A stretch of DNA of 64,000 bases from Flavobacterium terrisoli (GTDB taxonomy: Bacteria > Bacteroidota > Bacteroidia > Flavobacteriales > Flavobacteriaceae). The notes beneath the pieces were generated by a model. The model was not told where the DNA came from and did no database searches. It saw only the letters and a program-made list of their open reading frames with translations. Positions 51,073 to 59,546 of this stretch are shown in pieces (positions within the stretch are counted from its first letter, which is position 1; the number at the start of each line of letters is the position of its first letter). The DNA lies in contig NZ_JARGNA010000005.1 in assembly GCF_030167905.1 (NCBI RefSeq), positions 124,001 to 188,000 of the forward strand, in the 5' to 3' direction. The position numbers were made by a program, and so were the translations under genes.

Positions 51073-51426
51073 TTATAAGGATTTTGATTTGGATTGCTCT
51101 TCTTTTAGGGAATCCTCTTCAAATTCGATGATGTAAACGTCTTCGCTGTCGCGTTTCATATAGTATTTTTCGCGGGCGTATTTTTCGATTTGATCAGGAT
51201 TTTTGAGGAGTTTGATATTCTCCTGGTCTTTTCTGATTTCTTCCTGATAGTATTTTTTATTGTCTTCCAATTCATCAAGTTGCTTGTTCAAAACACGTTG
51301 TTCCATATAGGAAGTATTGTCGATGAAAAGCATCCAAACGGTGAAAAAACACAACACAATAACATATCTGTTTCCGAGAATTTTCAGAATGGGATATTTA
51401 TCGGTTAAGTTTTTAAAGAAGCTCAT
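51073..51426 (-). CDS. Septum formation initiator family protein (FtsB/DivIC)
   Basis: The 117-residue protein has the bitopic layout of DivIC/FtsB: a short cytoplasmic N-terminus, a membrane helix (NRYVIVLCFFTVWMLFIDN) and a periplasmic coiled coil (QLDELEDNKKYYQEEIRKDQENIKLLKN) with the short IEKYAREKYYMKRDSEDVY tail. DivIC-type proteins help assemble the division septum. Start has an alternative, but the whole frame fits the family. Confidence 0.9.
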   Translation of the reverse strand: MSFFKNLTDKYPILKILGNRYVIVLCFFTVWMLFIDNTSYMEQRVLNKQLDELEDNKKYYQEEIRKDQENIKLLKNPDQIEKYAREKYYMKRDSEDVYIIEFEEDSLKEEQSKSKSL

Positions 51427-51435
51427 AAATGGATT

Positions 51436-52044
51436 TTAGGTAATTCTTTGGTTGATTACGGCTCTTACGACGTCAATCGCCACGGTATTGTATTTGTCAT
51501 TCGGGATGATGATATCGGCAAAAGCTTTTGTTGGTTCGATGAACTGTTGGTGCATTGGTTTCAAAGTCGTTTGGTAACGGTTGAGCACTTCTTCCATGTC
51601 ACGGCCACGCTCGGCAATGTCTCTTTTTAATCGTCTGATCAAACGTTCGTCAGAATCGGCAGTCACAAAAATCTTTACATCAAACAAATCACGTAGTTCC
51701 GGGCTGGTTAGGATTAAAATACCTTCAACAATCATTACTTTTCTCGGATGGGTTACAATGCAGTCATCGGTCCTGTTGTGTGTGATGAACGAATAAACCG
51801 GTTGCTCAATGGTTTTGCCTTCTTTCAAATCTTTGAGGTGCTGTACCAAAAGATCAAAATCAATGGCGCGAGGATGGTCAAAGTTGATTAAGGCTCTTTC
51901 TTCAAAACTCAGATTATTGTTTTCTTTATAATAAGAGTCTTGCGAAATCACGCCCACTTCTGTCTCGGGCAATTCATTCATGATTTGGTGCACTACGGTT
52001 GTTTTTCCACTTCCTGTTCCACCGGCAATTCCAATGATAAGCAT
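51436..52044 (-). CDS. udk: Uridine kinase
   Basis: Udk phosphorylates uridine and cytidine in pyrimidine salvage. With the start at 52044 the 202-residue product begins MLIIGIAGGTGSGKTT, with the Walker A just behind the start, QDSYYKENNNLSFEERALINFDHPRAIDFD and FVTADSDERLIRRLKRDIAERGRD as in the family. The longer frame to 52074 adds 10 residues and overlaps a -7 promoter element, so the inner ATG is preferred. It is 9 bases upstream of the FtsB/DivIC-like gene. Confidence 0.95.
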   Translation of the reverse strand: MLIIGIAGGTGSGKTTVVHQIMNELPETEVGVISQDSYYKENNNLSFEERALINFDHPRAIDFDLLVQHLKDLKEGKTIEQPVYSFITHNRTDDCIVTHPRKVMIVEGILILTSPELRDLFDVKIFVTADSDERLIRRLKRDIAERGRDMEEVLNRYQTTLKPMHQQFIEPTKAFADIIIPNDKYNTVAIDVVRAVINQRIT

Positions 52045-52071
52045 ATATAGTTGTGTTATTTTTACTGAGAA

Positions 52072-52079
52072 CAAAAATA
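52072..52079 (-). promoter_or_regulatory. -7 element deciding the udk start
   Basis: Minus-strand TATTTTTG, an exact TAnnTTTG match about 28 bases upstream of ATG 52044 and overlapping the alternative start at 52074. Confidence 0.5.
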
Positions 52080-52297
52080 GAAATTATATCGGAAGAGAAT
52101 TTTATTTTTTAGAGAAAAGAGAAAAGAAAATAGAGAAAAGAAAAATGTAACGCGGAGCTTTGACGAGTTGGGTTCTTTTTGGCAGGATTAGATATCCTGA
52201 TTAGAGCTTTATTACAAGTAAATCCATTTGAATGTTCCATTCAATGTATTTTTCATTTTTAAAATACCTTCAACGAGTTGGGGTGTTTTATAAAATA

Positions 52298-52330
52298 AAA
52301 AATCCCTTCTGTTACACAGAAAGGATTTAC
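52298..52330 (-). terminator. Terminator after tRNA-Pro
   Basis: Imperfect arms AAATCCCTTCTGT/ACAGAAAGGATTT; on the minus strand it follows the tRNA and is trailed by a T-rich run. Confidence 0.65.
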
Positions 52331-52334
52331 TCGG

Positions 52335-52409
52335 TCGGGGTGGCAGGATTCGAACCTGCGACCTCCTGGTCCCAAACCAGGCGCGATAACCGGGCTACGC
52401 TACACCCCG
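52335..52409 (-). tRNA. tRNA-Pro(TGG)
   Basis: On the minus strand the 7-bp acceptor stem CGGGGTG/CACCCCG, anticodon arm CCTGG-TTTGGGA-CCAGG (anticodon TGG) and the T-loop GTTCGAATC make a standard cloverleaf; the discriminator base is A and CCA is not encoded. Confidence 0.96.
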
Positions 52410-52530
52410 AATTCCCTTAAAAAGGGAGTGCAAATATAAAGCTATTATTTATTTTTCAAAGCATAATATAAAATTATTTTTTCATAGCTTTTTCTGATTT
52501 AAGGAGATTAATTTTTTCATTTTAAACAGT

Positions 52531-52538
52531 TACATTTG
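52531..52538 (+). promoter_or_regulatory. -7 element of trxB promoter
   Basis: TACATTTG, exact TAnnTTTG, 22 bases upstream of the trxB ATG. Confidence 0.55.
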
Positions 52539-52560
52539 CAACCGAAATAAAACACAAATC

Positions 52561-53508
52561 ATGTCAGATACTATAGAAAAAATTAAATGCCTTATAATAG
52601 GTTCAGGACCTGCGGGCTATACAGCAGCCATTTATGCAGCCAGAGCCAATATGAATCCAGTGCTTTACCAGGGAACACAACCGGGTGGACAATTGACCAC
52701 GACCAATGAAGTAGAAAATTTCCCGGGTTATCCTGATGGGGTTACCGGACCGGAAATGATGGTACAACTACAGGAACAAGCCAAGCGTTTCGGAACTGAT
52801 GTTCGCGATGGTTGGGCCACCAAAGTTGATTTTTCAGGACCAGTTCATAAAGTTTGGATTAATGATAGCATCGAACTTCATGCAGAAACGGTAATTATTT
52901 CTACCGGTGCTTCAGCAAAATATTTAGGTTTGGCGTCTGAGCAACATTATCTGCAAATGGGTGGTGGTGTTTCGGCTTGTGCCGTATGTGACGGATTCTT
53001 TTACAGAAACCAGGAAGTAGTAATTGTTGGTGCCGGAGATTCAGCTTGTGAAGAAGCCCATTACTTATCTAAATTGTGTAAAAAAGTAACCATGTTGGTA
53101 AGAAGCGAGAAATTCAGAGCTTCTAAAATCATGGAAGAACGCGTACGCAAAACGGAGAACATTGAGATTTTAATGAACCATGACACGGTTGAGGTAATTG
53201 GTGATGGACAAGTAGTGACTGAAGTGAAAGCGTTGAACAAAACGACAGGAACAGAAATTACGATTCCGGCGACCGGTTTCTTTGTAGCGATTGGCCACAA
53301 ACCAAACACCGATATTTTTGCCGATTATATCACGTTGGATGAAACCGGATATATCATTAATGTTCCGGGGACTTCTAAAACCAATGTAGCCGGAGTATTT
53401 GTTGCCGGTGATGCTGCCGATCATGTGTACCGTCAAGCGATTACTGCTGCGGGAACCGGTTGTATGGCGGCTTTGGATGCTGAAAGGTATTTGGCGGCTT
53501 TGGATTAA
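52561..53508 (+). CDS. trxB: Thioredoxin-disulfide reductase
   Basis: TrxB uses NADPH and FAD to keep thioredoxin reduced. The 315-residue protein has the FAD loop IGSGPAGYTAAIYAARAN, the redox-active CAVC (SACAVCDGFF), the NADPH loop VGAGDSACEEA and the C-terminal GVFVAGDAADHVYRQAITAAGTGC. Length and order are those of the low-molecular-weight family. It has its own promoter and terminator. Confidence 0.97.
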   Translation: MSDTIEKIKCLIIGSGPAGYTAAIYAARANMNPVLYQGTQPGGQLTTTNEVENFPGYPDGVTGPEMMVQLQEQAKRFGTDVRDGWATKVDFSGPVHKVWINDSIELHAETVIISTGASAKYLGLASEQHYLQMGGGVSACAVCDGFFYRNQEVVIVGAGDSACEEAHYLSKLCKKVTMLVRSEKFRASKIMEERVRKTENIEILMNHDTVEVIGDGQVVTEVKALNKTTGTEITIPATGFFVAIGHKPNTDIFADYITLDETGYIINVPGTSKTNVAGVFVAGDAADHVYRQAITAAGTGCMAALDAERYLAALD

Positions 53509-53528
53509 ATTTTCAATATTATACCATA

Positions 53529-53560
53529 AAAAAATCCCTTCTGATTCAGAAGGGATTTTT
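53529..53560 (+). terminator. Terminator after trxB
   Basis: Perfect arms AAAATCCCTTCTGA/TCAGAAGGGATTTT followed by T-rich sequence. Confidence 0.9.
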
Positions 53561-53964
53561 TAGTCTTATTACTTTTTTCCTTGATGAAAAAAGTAATCAA
53601 AAAAATCAAGCCTGCATAGTCTTATCTTGAAAACTAACCTCGAATGTCATTCCGAGCCCCAAGCCGCTCGCTGTGATCGTCTCGTGGAATTCTGCCACTC
53701 CATTCATCGTTGTTTTGCTGCGCCTGTTCGCTTCGCTCGAGTCTACGCTAATTCTATGAGGGCGGTTTCTTTCTTACGCTATTGTGCTTAGAAAGCTCCT
53801 TTTACGCCAGTGTAGATTTCAAAATCCGTTTAGAATTTTCGAAGCCTTGGAAAAAATTTAGGATTTTGAAATTGGTTTTGCGAAGCAAAAACACCTTCGT
53901 AAAAGTGCCCTTTCTTTTGGTTCGTTTTCTTTGGGCAAGCAAAGAAAAGGAACAGAAAATCACA
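53561..53964. other. Gene-free spacer with several repeats
   Basis: No gene is supported. It contains a palindrome TTACTTTTTT/AAAAAAGTAA (53569-53596), a stretch starting GAATGTCATTCCGAG (53642 on) of a type often seen between Flavobacterial genes, and at its right end dispersed repeat copy 3. Confidence 0.7.
53793..53956 (-). repeat. Dispersed repeat, copy 3 (inverted)
   Basis: Read on the minus strand it begins CTGTTCCTTTTCTTTGCTTG, continues CCCAAAGAAAACGAACCAAA and ends AAATCTACACTGGCGTAAAA, matching copy 2 at 40615-40777 in order with small differences. Confidence 0.85.
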
Positions 53965-53994
53965 TAAAAAATCCCGCTCAAAGACGGGATTTTA
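53965..53994 (-). terminator. Terminator of the head-GIN gene
   Basis: Arms AAAATCCCG/CGGGATTTT with a loop of about nine bases; T run on the minus strand next to the stop at 53997. Confidence 0.8.
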
Positions 53995-53996
53995 TT

Positions 53997-54833
53997 TTAT
54001 TTGGATGGCTTCTTTCTGAGTTCGGCACTATCGGCAAAGCGTTTCATGTCTATTTTCACCGGTTCGCCATACAATTGGATTTCGCTGTTTCCTGAGGCAT
54101 CAATAGTAACAACGTTACTGACACCAATACTGCCTTTGGCATAACTACCGGTTTCGAGTAAGGCATTTTTAGCGGTTAGTTTTTTTCCGATGAAATCGGA
54201 GTTATTGTCTAAGCGTAATTTTAATTCTAGGATGTCGCCTTCAATTTCGGCGGATGATTTTTGATACATGTCAAATCGCATTTCACTTGACGAAATCAAC
54301 GCTTTTACATAGGCACTTTTGCTGAGGTCAATGGCAGTTTTAACCGATTTTAAATTGAGTTCCACTTTTGATTTATCATTGGCCATCAAAGTGAAGTTTT
54401 TGGTATTGGCGTTGAGGAATAATTTGGCATAATCATAACTTTTAAAAGTCACATTGTCCAAAACCACATCGGAAAGCGCAGTTACATTGGTTTCATCTTT
54501 GGCAATGACCATATTGAATTGGTCATTGTAGGTCACGCGAACACTCAGTTTTTTATAACTTGAAATGTCTCTTGTGGTTGAAATTCTGAGTGTGCTTCCG
54601 GCCAGTTTGTATTCTACGAATTCAATCAGGTTATCGTCGGCTTCGACTTCAAGGGCACATTCATTTCCTTTTACTAAAAAAACTTCGAGATTGTCTTCCA
54701 CTTCCAGGCTGACAAAATCGCCAACTTGTTTCTGTTCGAGTTTGACAATTTTAGATCCTTTCACTTTCTCCTTTTTTTGGGCAAAAGAAAGAGCAGTGAG
54801 TAAAAGAAAGCTAAATAGTATAATTTTTTTCAT
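53997..54833 (-). CDS. Secreted head-GIN domain (DUF2807) protein
   Basis: The 278-residue protein has a signal peptide (MKKIILFSFLLLTALSFAQ) and a DUF2807 (head-GIN) beta-helix-like body with repeats of short strands (VEDNLEVFLVKGN, VEADDNLIEFVEYKLAGSTLRISTT, LSDVVLDNVTFKSYDYAKL). It is related in fold to the lipoprotein encoded at 54940, with which it forms a local pair; each gene has its own terminator, and this one also has a -7 element. Function is unknown. Such genes usually sit beside PspC and PadR genes, as here. Confidence 0.87.
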   Translation of the reverse strand: MKKIILFSFLLLTALSFAQKKEKVKGSKIVKLEQKQVGDFVSLEVEDNLEVFLVKGNECALEVEADDNLIEFVEYKLAGSTLRISTTRDISSYKKLSVRVTYNDQFNMVIAKDETNVTALSDVVLDNVTFKSYDYAKLFLNANTKNFTLMANDKSKVELNLKSVKTAIDLSKSAYVKALISSSEMRFDMYQKSSAEIEGDILELKLRLDNNSDFIGKKLTAKNALLETGSYAKGSIGVSNVVTIDASGNSEIQLYGEPVKIDMKRFADSAELRKKPSK

Positions 54834-54889
54834 AAAAGTAGGTGGTTAGGTTGTTACTTCGTACAGTTCGGCCTTGCGGCCTCGAGTGT

Positions 54890-54897
54890 CAAAAATA
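54890..54897 (-). promoter_or_regulatory. -7 element of the head-GIN gene
   Basis: Minus-strand TATTTTTG, exact TAnnTTTG, 56 bases upstream of the start at 54833. Confidence 0.45.
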
Positions 54898-54900
54898 GAA

Positions 54901-54936
54901 AAAAAAACATCCCAATTTTCATTGAGATGTTTTATT
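54901..54936 (-). terminator. Terminator of the head-GIN lipoprotein gene
   Basis: Minus-strand stem AAACATCTCAAT/ATTGGGATGTTT (one G-T pair) followed by a T run, just after the stop at 54940. Confidence 0.8.
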
Positions 54937-54939
54937 AAC

Positions 54940-55680
54940 TTATTCTTTCGAAACACTTCCGCCGGAGCTTTCTTCCTTTCGGACTTCCTTGGCTTGTCCG
55001 ACGTAGTTTATTGAGCTGCCACTTGAGGCTTTGGCATCTAATAATACGGCTGCATTTACTGATGATGAACTTCCGCTTGAGGATTGTGCAAACACTTCGT
55101 TGGCAATTAATCCGGTGGCGTCAATGGTACTTCCGCTGGAAGAAGCAGTGTTTAATTTCAATGCTTTTCCTTTGACTCTTTGTTCACTTCCGCTGGAAGT
55201 TTCCAAAGTAATATTATCGGCTTCCACATCGGCTTCTAAGGTACTTCCGCTGCTTGATTTGATTAAGATATCAAATGCAGTCAGTGTATTTCCTGATTTC
55301 AGCGTTGAACCACTGGTACTTTCCAGGCTCACAATTTTTGGCATGTGAACGATGATTTTTTTTGACTTTACATTGATGTAGTTGTCATACTCAGAACTGA
55401 TATCCAAAGTACCATTTTGAATGGTAGTGTGGATTCCGTTGATCAGATTGTCATCGGCTTCTACCGTTACTTCCAGCTTGTCTGAAATGAATACTTCACA
55501 CTCCAAGCCTTGGCTTACGGTAACTTTATCAAAGTTGGATACATTTCTTTTTTCGGTTACTACATTACCGCTTCCGGTGATGCTGTTGGCAAAATCAATA
55601 TTGTGATTACATGAGGTAAGCGATAATGCTACCAGTGTAGCGGCTACCAATTTTGAAATGAAAATTGCAAATTTTGTCAT
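54940..55680 (-). CDS. Head-GIN domain (DUF2807) lipoprotein
   Basis: The 246-residue protein has a lipoprotein signal with lipobox LSLTSC (Cys24) and a DUF2807 beta-helix body rich in SSGS repeats (SSGSTLEADVEAD, TSSGSEQRVKG, ASSGSTIDATG, SSSGSSSSVNA, KASSGSSINYVG), a regular turn-rich array. It starts 2 bases after the PspC gene, so the PadR-PspC-GIN genes are one operon. Function is unknown; localisation to an envelope membrane is inferred from the lipobox. Confidence 0.9.
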   Translation of the reverse strand: MTKFAIFISKLVAATLVALSLTSCNHNIDFANSITGSGNVVTEKRNVSNFDKVTVSQGLECEVFISDKLEVTVEADDNLINGIHTTIQNGTLDISSEYDNYINVKSKKIIVHMPKIVSLESTSGSTLKSGNTLTAFDILIKSSSGSTLEADVEADNITLETSSGSEQRVKGKALKLNTASSSGSTIDATGLIANEVFAQSSSGSSSSVNAAVLLDAKASSGSSINYVGQAKEVRKEESSGGSVSKE

Positions 55681-55682
55681 GA

Positions 55683-57434
55683 TTATTCAGTTTTAATGAT
55701 TACTCCGTCACTTCCTACTGTTAATTTTCCTTTTTTATCTGACTTATCTGATTTACCTGTTTTGGTTTCGGTAACTACTTTTCCATTTACTTTTACCGTA
55801 ACTACATCAGTTGAGTCATTTTCGTTTGTTATATTGATTTCTTCACCTTCTACATCTCCATATTCGTTTTCTTCAGGTGGACAATCCAAACATTTTATTT
55901 GGTTTTCCTCTACTTTATAAGTGTATTTTCCTGAACTGTAGTGCAGATTGAAATACTGATTATTTGATCTGTCAAAGTGTTGTACAGTTTCATCTGCTAC
56001 AAACACAGTTCCTTTTGGAAGATACAAGAACAATTCTACATGTTGGTTTCTGTATTTGCTCGCCATTTCGGTTACCAAATAATTGTCTAATAACAATTGG
56101 TTGCCTACGACTTTGAAGCCATATTTGATTTTTTCTGCTCTAACATTGGCTTCTTTAAACGATTTCCCATCAGCTAATCTTTCAATTTGAAGATAAGGTT
56201 GTGGTTTATCGGTGCTTTTGATTTCAAAACTGATTTCATTTGAATAAATCACTTCGTTTTTAGAAGAATCCTGTGTGAAAGAAAAACTTTCACGGTCATA
56301 AACATTTTTAGAGAAGAAATCATTGTTTACAAATTTGATTTGCAAAGTGTCAGTCGGCTGAACGTTGATTACTTCTTTTTGTACTGTTTTACCTTCGAAA
56401 GCAGATTCAGTAGATTGTTTGATGCCAATGATTACTAAAGCACCTACGGCAAAAATCCAAATGCCTAATAAACTGTATTTAGCGGCTGCACCCAGCGATT
56501 TCATATTGGCTACCAATAATTTCAATCCTAATAATAAGAAGAAGAAGAAAGGAATACCGATGGCTAAGAAACCTAACAATCCAAAAATCCATAACGGAAC
56601 ATCAGTATAGTTTACCGCGTCAACATAACGTTGCCATGGCGCATCAATAAAAGAAGTAGTTCCGAAAGTAAAAAGGGCGATAAACAACCCGGCCAAACTC
56701 ATTGCTGAGAATACTAAGATTATAGCTCCTAATACTTTAGCGAATACACCGAATATTTTCATGATAACATCTCCGATTCCGCCGGCTACTCTCTCAGCAC
56801 CCGACTTTACCTGGTTTCCCATTTCGTCGTAGTTGGCATTTTTGAATTTGTTGGCCATACTGTCAAACTCTTCTCTTACTTTTTTCTCGATATTAGAGAT
56901 GGTTACCGGTTCGCCGGTCATTTCTAATTTTTCAGTAGTGGTTATTGCTTTAGGAGTCGCAATCCAAAGGATGATATAAGCGATGATACCAAAGCTGGTG
57001 AAAGCCAACAATAAGAAGATGATTTTAATCCAAACGGAATCAACTCCAAAGTAGTGTGCCAAACCGGTACAAACACCACCAATTAAACCTCTGTCTTTGT
57101 CTCTGTACAGTTTTTTTCTTGGAGGAAAATTGTAGTAAGGCTCTGATTTGGTTTCTTTAGCCTCTTCATCGTCCAATCTGTAGTCTTCCGGTTGTCCCAT
57201 TACTACAATCACTTCGTCAACATCTTTATTATTGATTACGTGTTTGTCTGTTTTTTGTTTTTCAGTCAAAAGCTCGGCAACGCGCATTTCAATGTCTTTC
57301 ATGATTTCGTCCTTACCGGAAGAATTAGAAAGAGAACGTTTTATAGCATCAAAATATCTTGATAATTTTTGGTATGCATCTTCATCGATATGGAAGAATA
57401 AACCACCTATATTAATATTTACTGTTTTGTTCAT
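55683..57434 (-). CDS. PspC-domain membrane protein
   Basis: The 583-residue protein starts with an N-terminal soluble domain (NKTVNINIGGLFFHIDEDAYQKLSRY), then a PspC domain (about residues 105-165; KLYRDKDRGLIGGVCTGLAHYFGVDSVWIKIIFLLLAF) with two helices, three or four further membrane helices (about 225-360) and a C-terminal soluble beta-rich domain with an acidic CLDCPPEENEYGDVEGEE segment. PspC in proteobacteria senses envelope stress; function here is inferred. It lies between a PadR regulator (5 bases) and the head-GIN lipoprotein gene (2 bases). Confidence 0.9.
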   Translation of the reverse strand: MNKTVNINIGGLFFHIDEDAYQKLSRYFDAIKRSLSNSSGKDEIMKDIEMRVAELLTEKQKTDKHVINNKDVDEVIVVMGQPEDYRLDDEEAKETKSEPYYNFPPRKKLYRDKDRGLIGGVCTGLAHYFGVDSVWIKIIFLLLAFTSFGIIAYIILWIATPKAITTTEKLEMTGEPVTISNIEKKVREEFDSMANKFKNANYDEMGNQVKSGAERVAGGIGDVIMKIFGVFAKVLGAIILVFSAMSLAGLFIALFTFGTTSFIDAPWQRYVDAVNYTDVPLWIFGLLGFLAIGIPFFFFLLLGLKLLVANMKSLGAAAKYSLLGIWIFAVGALVIIGIKQSTESAFEGKTVQKEVINVQPTDTLQIKFVNNDFFSKNVYDRESFSFTQDSSKNEVIYSNEISFEIKSTDKPQPYLQIERLADGKSFKEANVRAEKIKYGFKVVGNQLLLDNYLVTEMASKYRNQHVELFLYLPKGTVFVADETVQHFDRSNNQYFNLHYSSGKYTYKVEENQIKCLDCPPEENEYGDVEGEEINITNENDSTDVVTVKVNGKVVTETKTGKSDKSDKKGKLTVGSDGVIIKTE

Positions 57435-57439
57435 GATTG

Positions 57440-57769
57440 TTATTTTTGATTGGTTATGATGTTCACAGCGTCAGACAACTCTGTCCATGTGCCGTTCAAT
57501 TCAGTTAAAAATGTTTTTCCTAATTCGGTCAAACCATAATATTTTCTTGGTGGTCCCGATGTTGATTCTTCCCAACGATAGTTGAGCAATCCGTCGTTTT
57601 TCAGTCTTGTCAATAGCGGATAAACTGTTCCCTCTACTACAAGCAATTTGGCGTTTTTTAAAGTGTCTAATATTTCAGAGGTATACGCGTCTTTTTCTTT
57701 TAGGACAGACAAGATACAAAATTCTAAAACACCTTTACGCATCTGGGCTTTTGTGTTTTCAATGTTCAT
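57440..57769 (-). CDS. PadR-family transcriptional regulator
   Basis: The 109-residue protein has the PadR winged helix: MRKGVLEFCILSVLKEKDAYTSEILDTLKNA, VEGTVYPLLTRLKNDGLLNYRWEES and GPPRKYYGLTELGKTFL. Such regulators usually repress their own operon and respond to small molecules or stress. It is the first gene of the PadR-PspC-head-GIN operon. Confidence 0.94.
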   Translation of the reverse strand: MNIENTKAQMRKGVLEFCILSVLKEKDAYTSEILDTLKNAKLLVVEGTVYPLLTRLKNDGLLNYRWEESTSGPPRKYYGLTELGKTFLTELNGTWTELSDAVNIITNQK

Positions 57770-57851
57770 AATACATGATTTAATTTTTTGTGATTAACAT
57801 TCGCTTTTTGGTTGATGATTGAAACCCTTGATGATGATTGATGATTTTTTT

Positions 57852-58229
57852 TTAATCTTCGGAAACACAAACAATTAGATTAGATTGTTTTTCTCCGGCT
57901 AATTTGACAACATATTTTTCGTTTTGGCTCATGGAAAAGGTCAATCGGTTGTCACCTTCTTTTTGAAACTTTCTTGTCAAAATAACCCTGTCTCTCTGGT
58001 CTGTTACAACAATGTTGAGGTTGTCTTCTTTTTTGAGGCTGAATTTTAGATTAACATCCAGTTCATCTTTGGCCACAATTTCGAATTGATGATTTTCTTT
58101 TTGTGCTGAAGCTTTAATTCCGGCAGACTTTTGCGGCAGTTGATTAATTCTGATTGCATTTTGGTCCTGAGCCATTAATTTAGTTGTCATTGCAACTGTA
58201 AATACTGTGATTAAGAGTAAATGTTTCAT
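57852..58229 (-). CDS. Small secreted protein of unknown function
   Basis: The 125-residue protein has a signal peptide (MKHLLLITVFTVAMTTKLMAQ) and a beta-rich body (FEIVAKDELDVNLKFSLKKEDNLNIVVTDQ, VILTRKFQKEGDNRLTFSM). It resembles small periplasmic or T9SS-independent secreted proteins but I recognise no family. Its upstream DNA contains a 24-bp duplication and a TTGA repeat tract. Confidence 0.7.
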   Translation of the reverse strand: MKHLLLITVFTVAMTTKLMAQDQNAIRINQLPQKSAGIKASAQKENHQFEIVAKDELDVNLKFSLKKEDNLNIVVTDQRDRVILTRKFQKEGDNRLTFSMSQNEKYVVKLAGEKQSNLIVCVSED

Positions 58230-58233
58230 TTTG

Positions 58234-58349
<116 letters not shown>

Positions 58350-58364
58350 GATGTTCTTTAGTGA

Positions 58365-58820
58365 TTACTTAAAGAATGTTATGCTTAACGGATATTTATA
58401 GGCTTCTCCATTGGAAGCTTTTACTGCGGCATATATAGTTAAAATAAATTCTATCACTTTTAGGAAACAAAATAGGAGCACAGCTACGATTCCCAGGATG
58501 GCTAATCCGGTAATGTTTTCGCCACTCAAATGATTAATGATAAAATCGTCATTGAAGTGGATGTCGTGGAGAGGAACATTTTTAAAAATCGAATAAATTA
58601 AAATCGGGATGGCAATTAAACACAATACAACAGTATATAAAAACAGACTCAATTGAAAATTCAAGACATTTTTACCGTTGGCATTCACAAATTCTGATTC
58701 GTTTTTCTTGGCGCTCCAAATTACAATTGGGAAAATATAATTTCCCAAAGGAATAAAATACTGTATCAAAACACTGAGGTGTAGTAATGTAGCAATGCTT
58801 TTTTCGTTGTTAGTTGTCAT
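58365..58820 (-). CDS. DUF4870 membrane protein
   Basis: The 151-residue protein has the DUF4870 layout: KSIATLLHLSVLIQYFIPLGNYIFPIVIW (first helices), KKNESEFVNANGKNVLNFQLS and two further membrane helices ending EFILTIYAAVKASNGEAYKYPL. DUF4870 proteins are widespread membrane proteins of unknown function. The stop is 15 bases from the TTGA tract. An exact -7 element lies about 70 bases upstream. Confidence 0.9.
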   Translation of the reverse strand: MTTNNEKSIATLLHLSVLIQYFIPLGNYIFPIVIWSAKKNESEFVNANGKNVLNFQLSLFLYTVVLCLIAIPILIYSIFKNVPLHDIHFNDDFIINHLSGENITGLAILGIVAVLLFCFLKVIEFILTIYAAVKASNGEAYKYPLSITFFK

Positions 58821-58892
58821 TTTATTTGATTTTAAGTTGATGATTAGAATTGATTCTTAATAATACTATTGATAGGCTATTAATTTCTTATA

Positions 58893-58900
58893 CAAAGATA
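58893..58900 (-). promoter_or_regulatory. -7 element of the DUF4870 gene
   Basis: Minus-strand TATCTTTG, exact TAnnTTTG, 72 bases upstream of the start at 58820. Confidence 0.45.
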
Positions 58901-59017
58901 AGTCTAAAAAAAGGTATTATGCAATACAAAGTACTTAAAATTAACAAAATATTAACAATTGAATAATCAGTGAATGCCAAGTCTTTTTTTGTACTTTTAT
59001 AGCAAAATCAAGCACTT

Positions 59018-59470
59018 ATGGAATTTTCACCTTCAAAATTAAATACTTTTTTATTTTTCAAATTACCGTCCGCTTTTTGGTCTGGTGTCAGGGTGAAGTC
59101 CATTTCGAATGACCAATGTGTCGTAACGGTAAAGCATCGCTGGTTCAACCAAAATCCTTTTAAATCCATGTATTTTGCAGTGCAGGCGATGGCTGCCGAG
59201 TTGACTACCGGTGCTTTAGTCATGATGCAAATCAAAAACTCTAAAAGGAATATCTCTATGCTGGTCGCCAATAATAACGCCAACTTTACTAAAAAAGCCA
59301 CCGGAAGGATCACTTTTACCTGTAATGATGGTCATTTGATAGCAGAAGCGATTCAAAGAACTATAGCCACAGGTGAAGGACAAACCTTCTGGATGAAATC
59401 AATCGGCGTCAACGAAAAAGGCGAACAGGTTTCCGAGTTGAACTTTGAATGGAGCATCAAATTGAAGTAA
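59018..59470 (+). CDS. DUF4442 (hotdog-fold thioesterase-like) protein
   Basis: The 150-residue protein matches DUF4442, a hotdog-fold family related to acyl-CoA thioesterases: LPSAFWSGVRVKSISNDQCVVTVKHRWFNQNPFKSMYF, AVQAMAAELTTGALVM, and VANNNANFTKKATGRITFTC. Substrate and activity are unproven. It is monocistronic with its own terminator. Confidence 0.88.
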   Translation: MEFSPSKLNTFLFFKLPSAFWSGVRVKSISNDQCVVTVKHRWFNQNPFKSMYFAVQAMAAELTTGALVMMQIKNSKRNISMLVANNNANFTKKATGRITFTCNDGHLIAEAIQRTIATGEGQTFWMKSIGVNEKGEQVSELNFEWSIKLK

Positions 59471-59479
59471 GGAACAAAC

Positions 59480-59512
59480 GTTAAACCCTTTATAATTAGG
59501 GTTTTTTTATGA
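59480..59512 (+). terminator. Terminator after the DUF4442 gene
   Basis: Arms AAACCCT/AGGGTTT followed by T-rich sequence. Confidence 0.8.
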
Positions 59513-59546
59513 TTGTTTGGTTGTAAATTTGGTAAAAATCACTAAG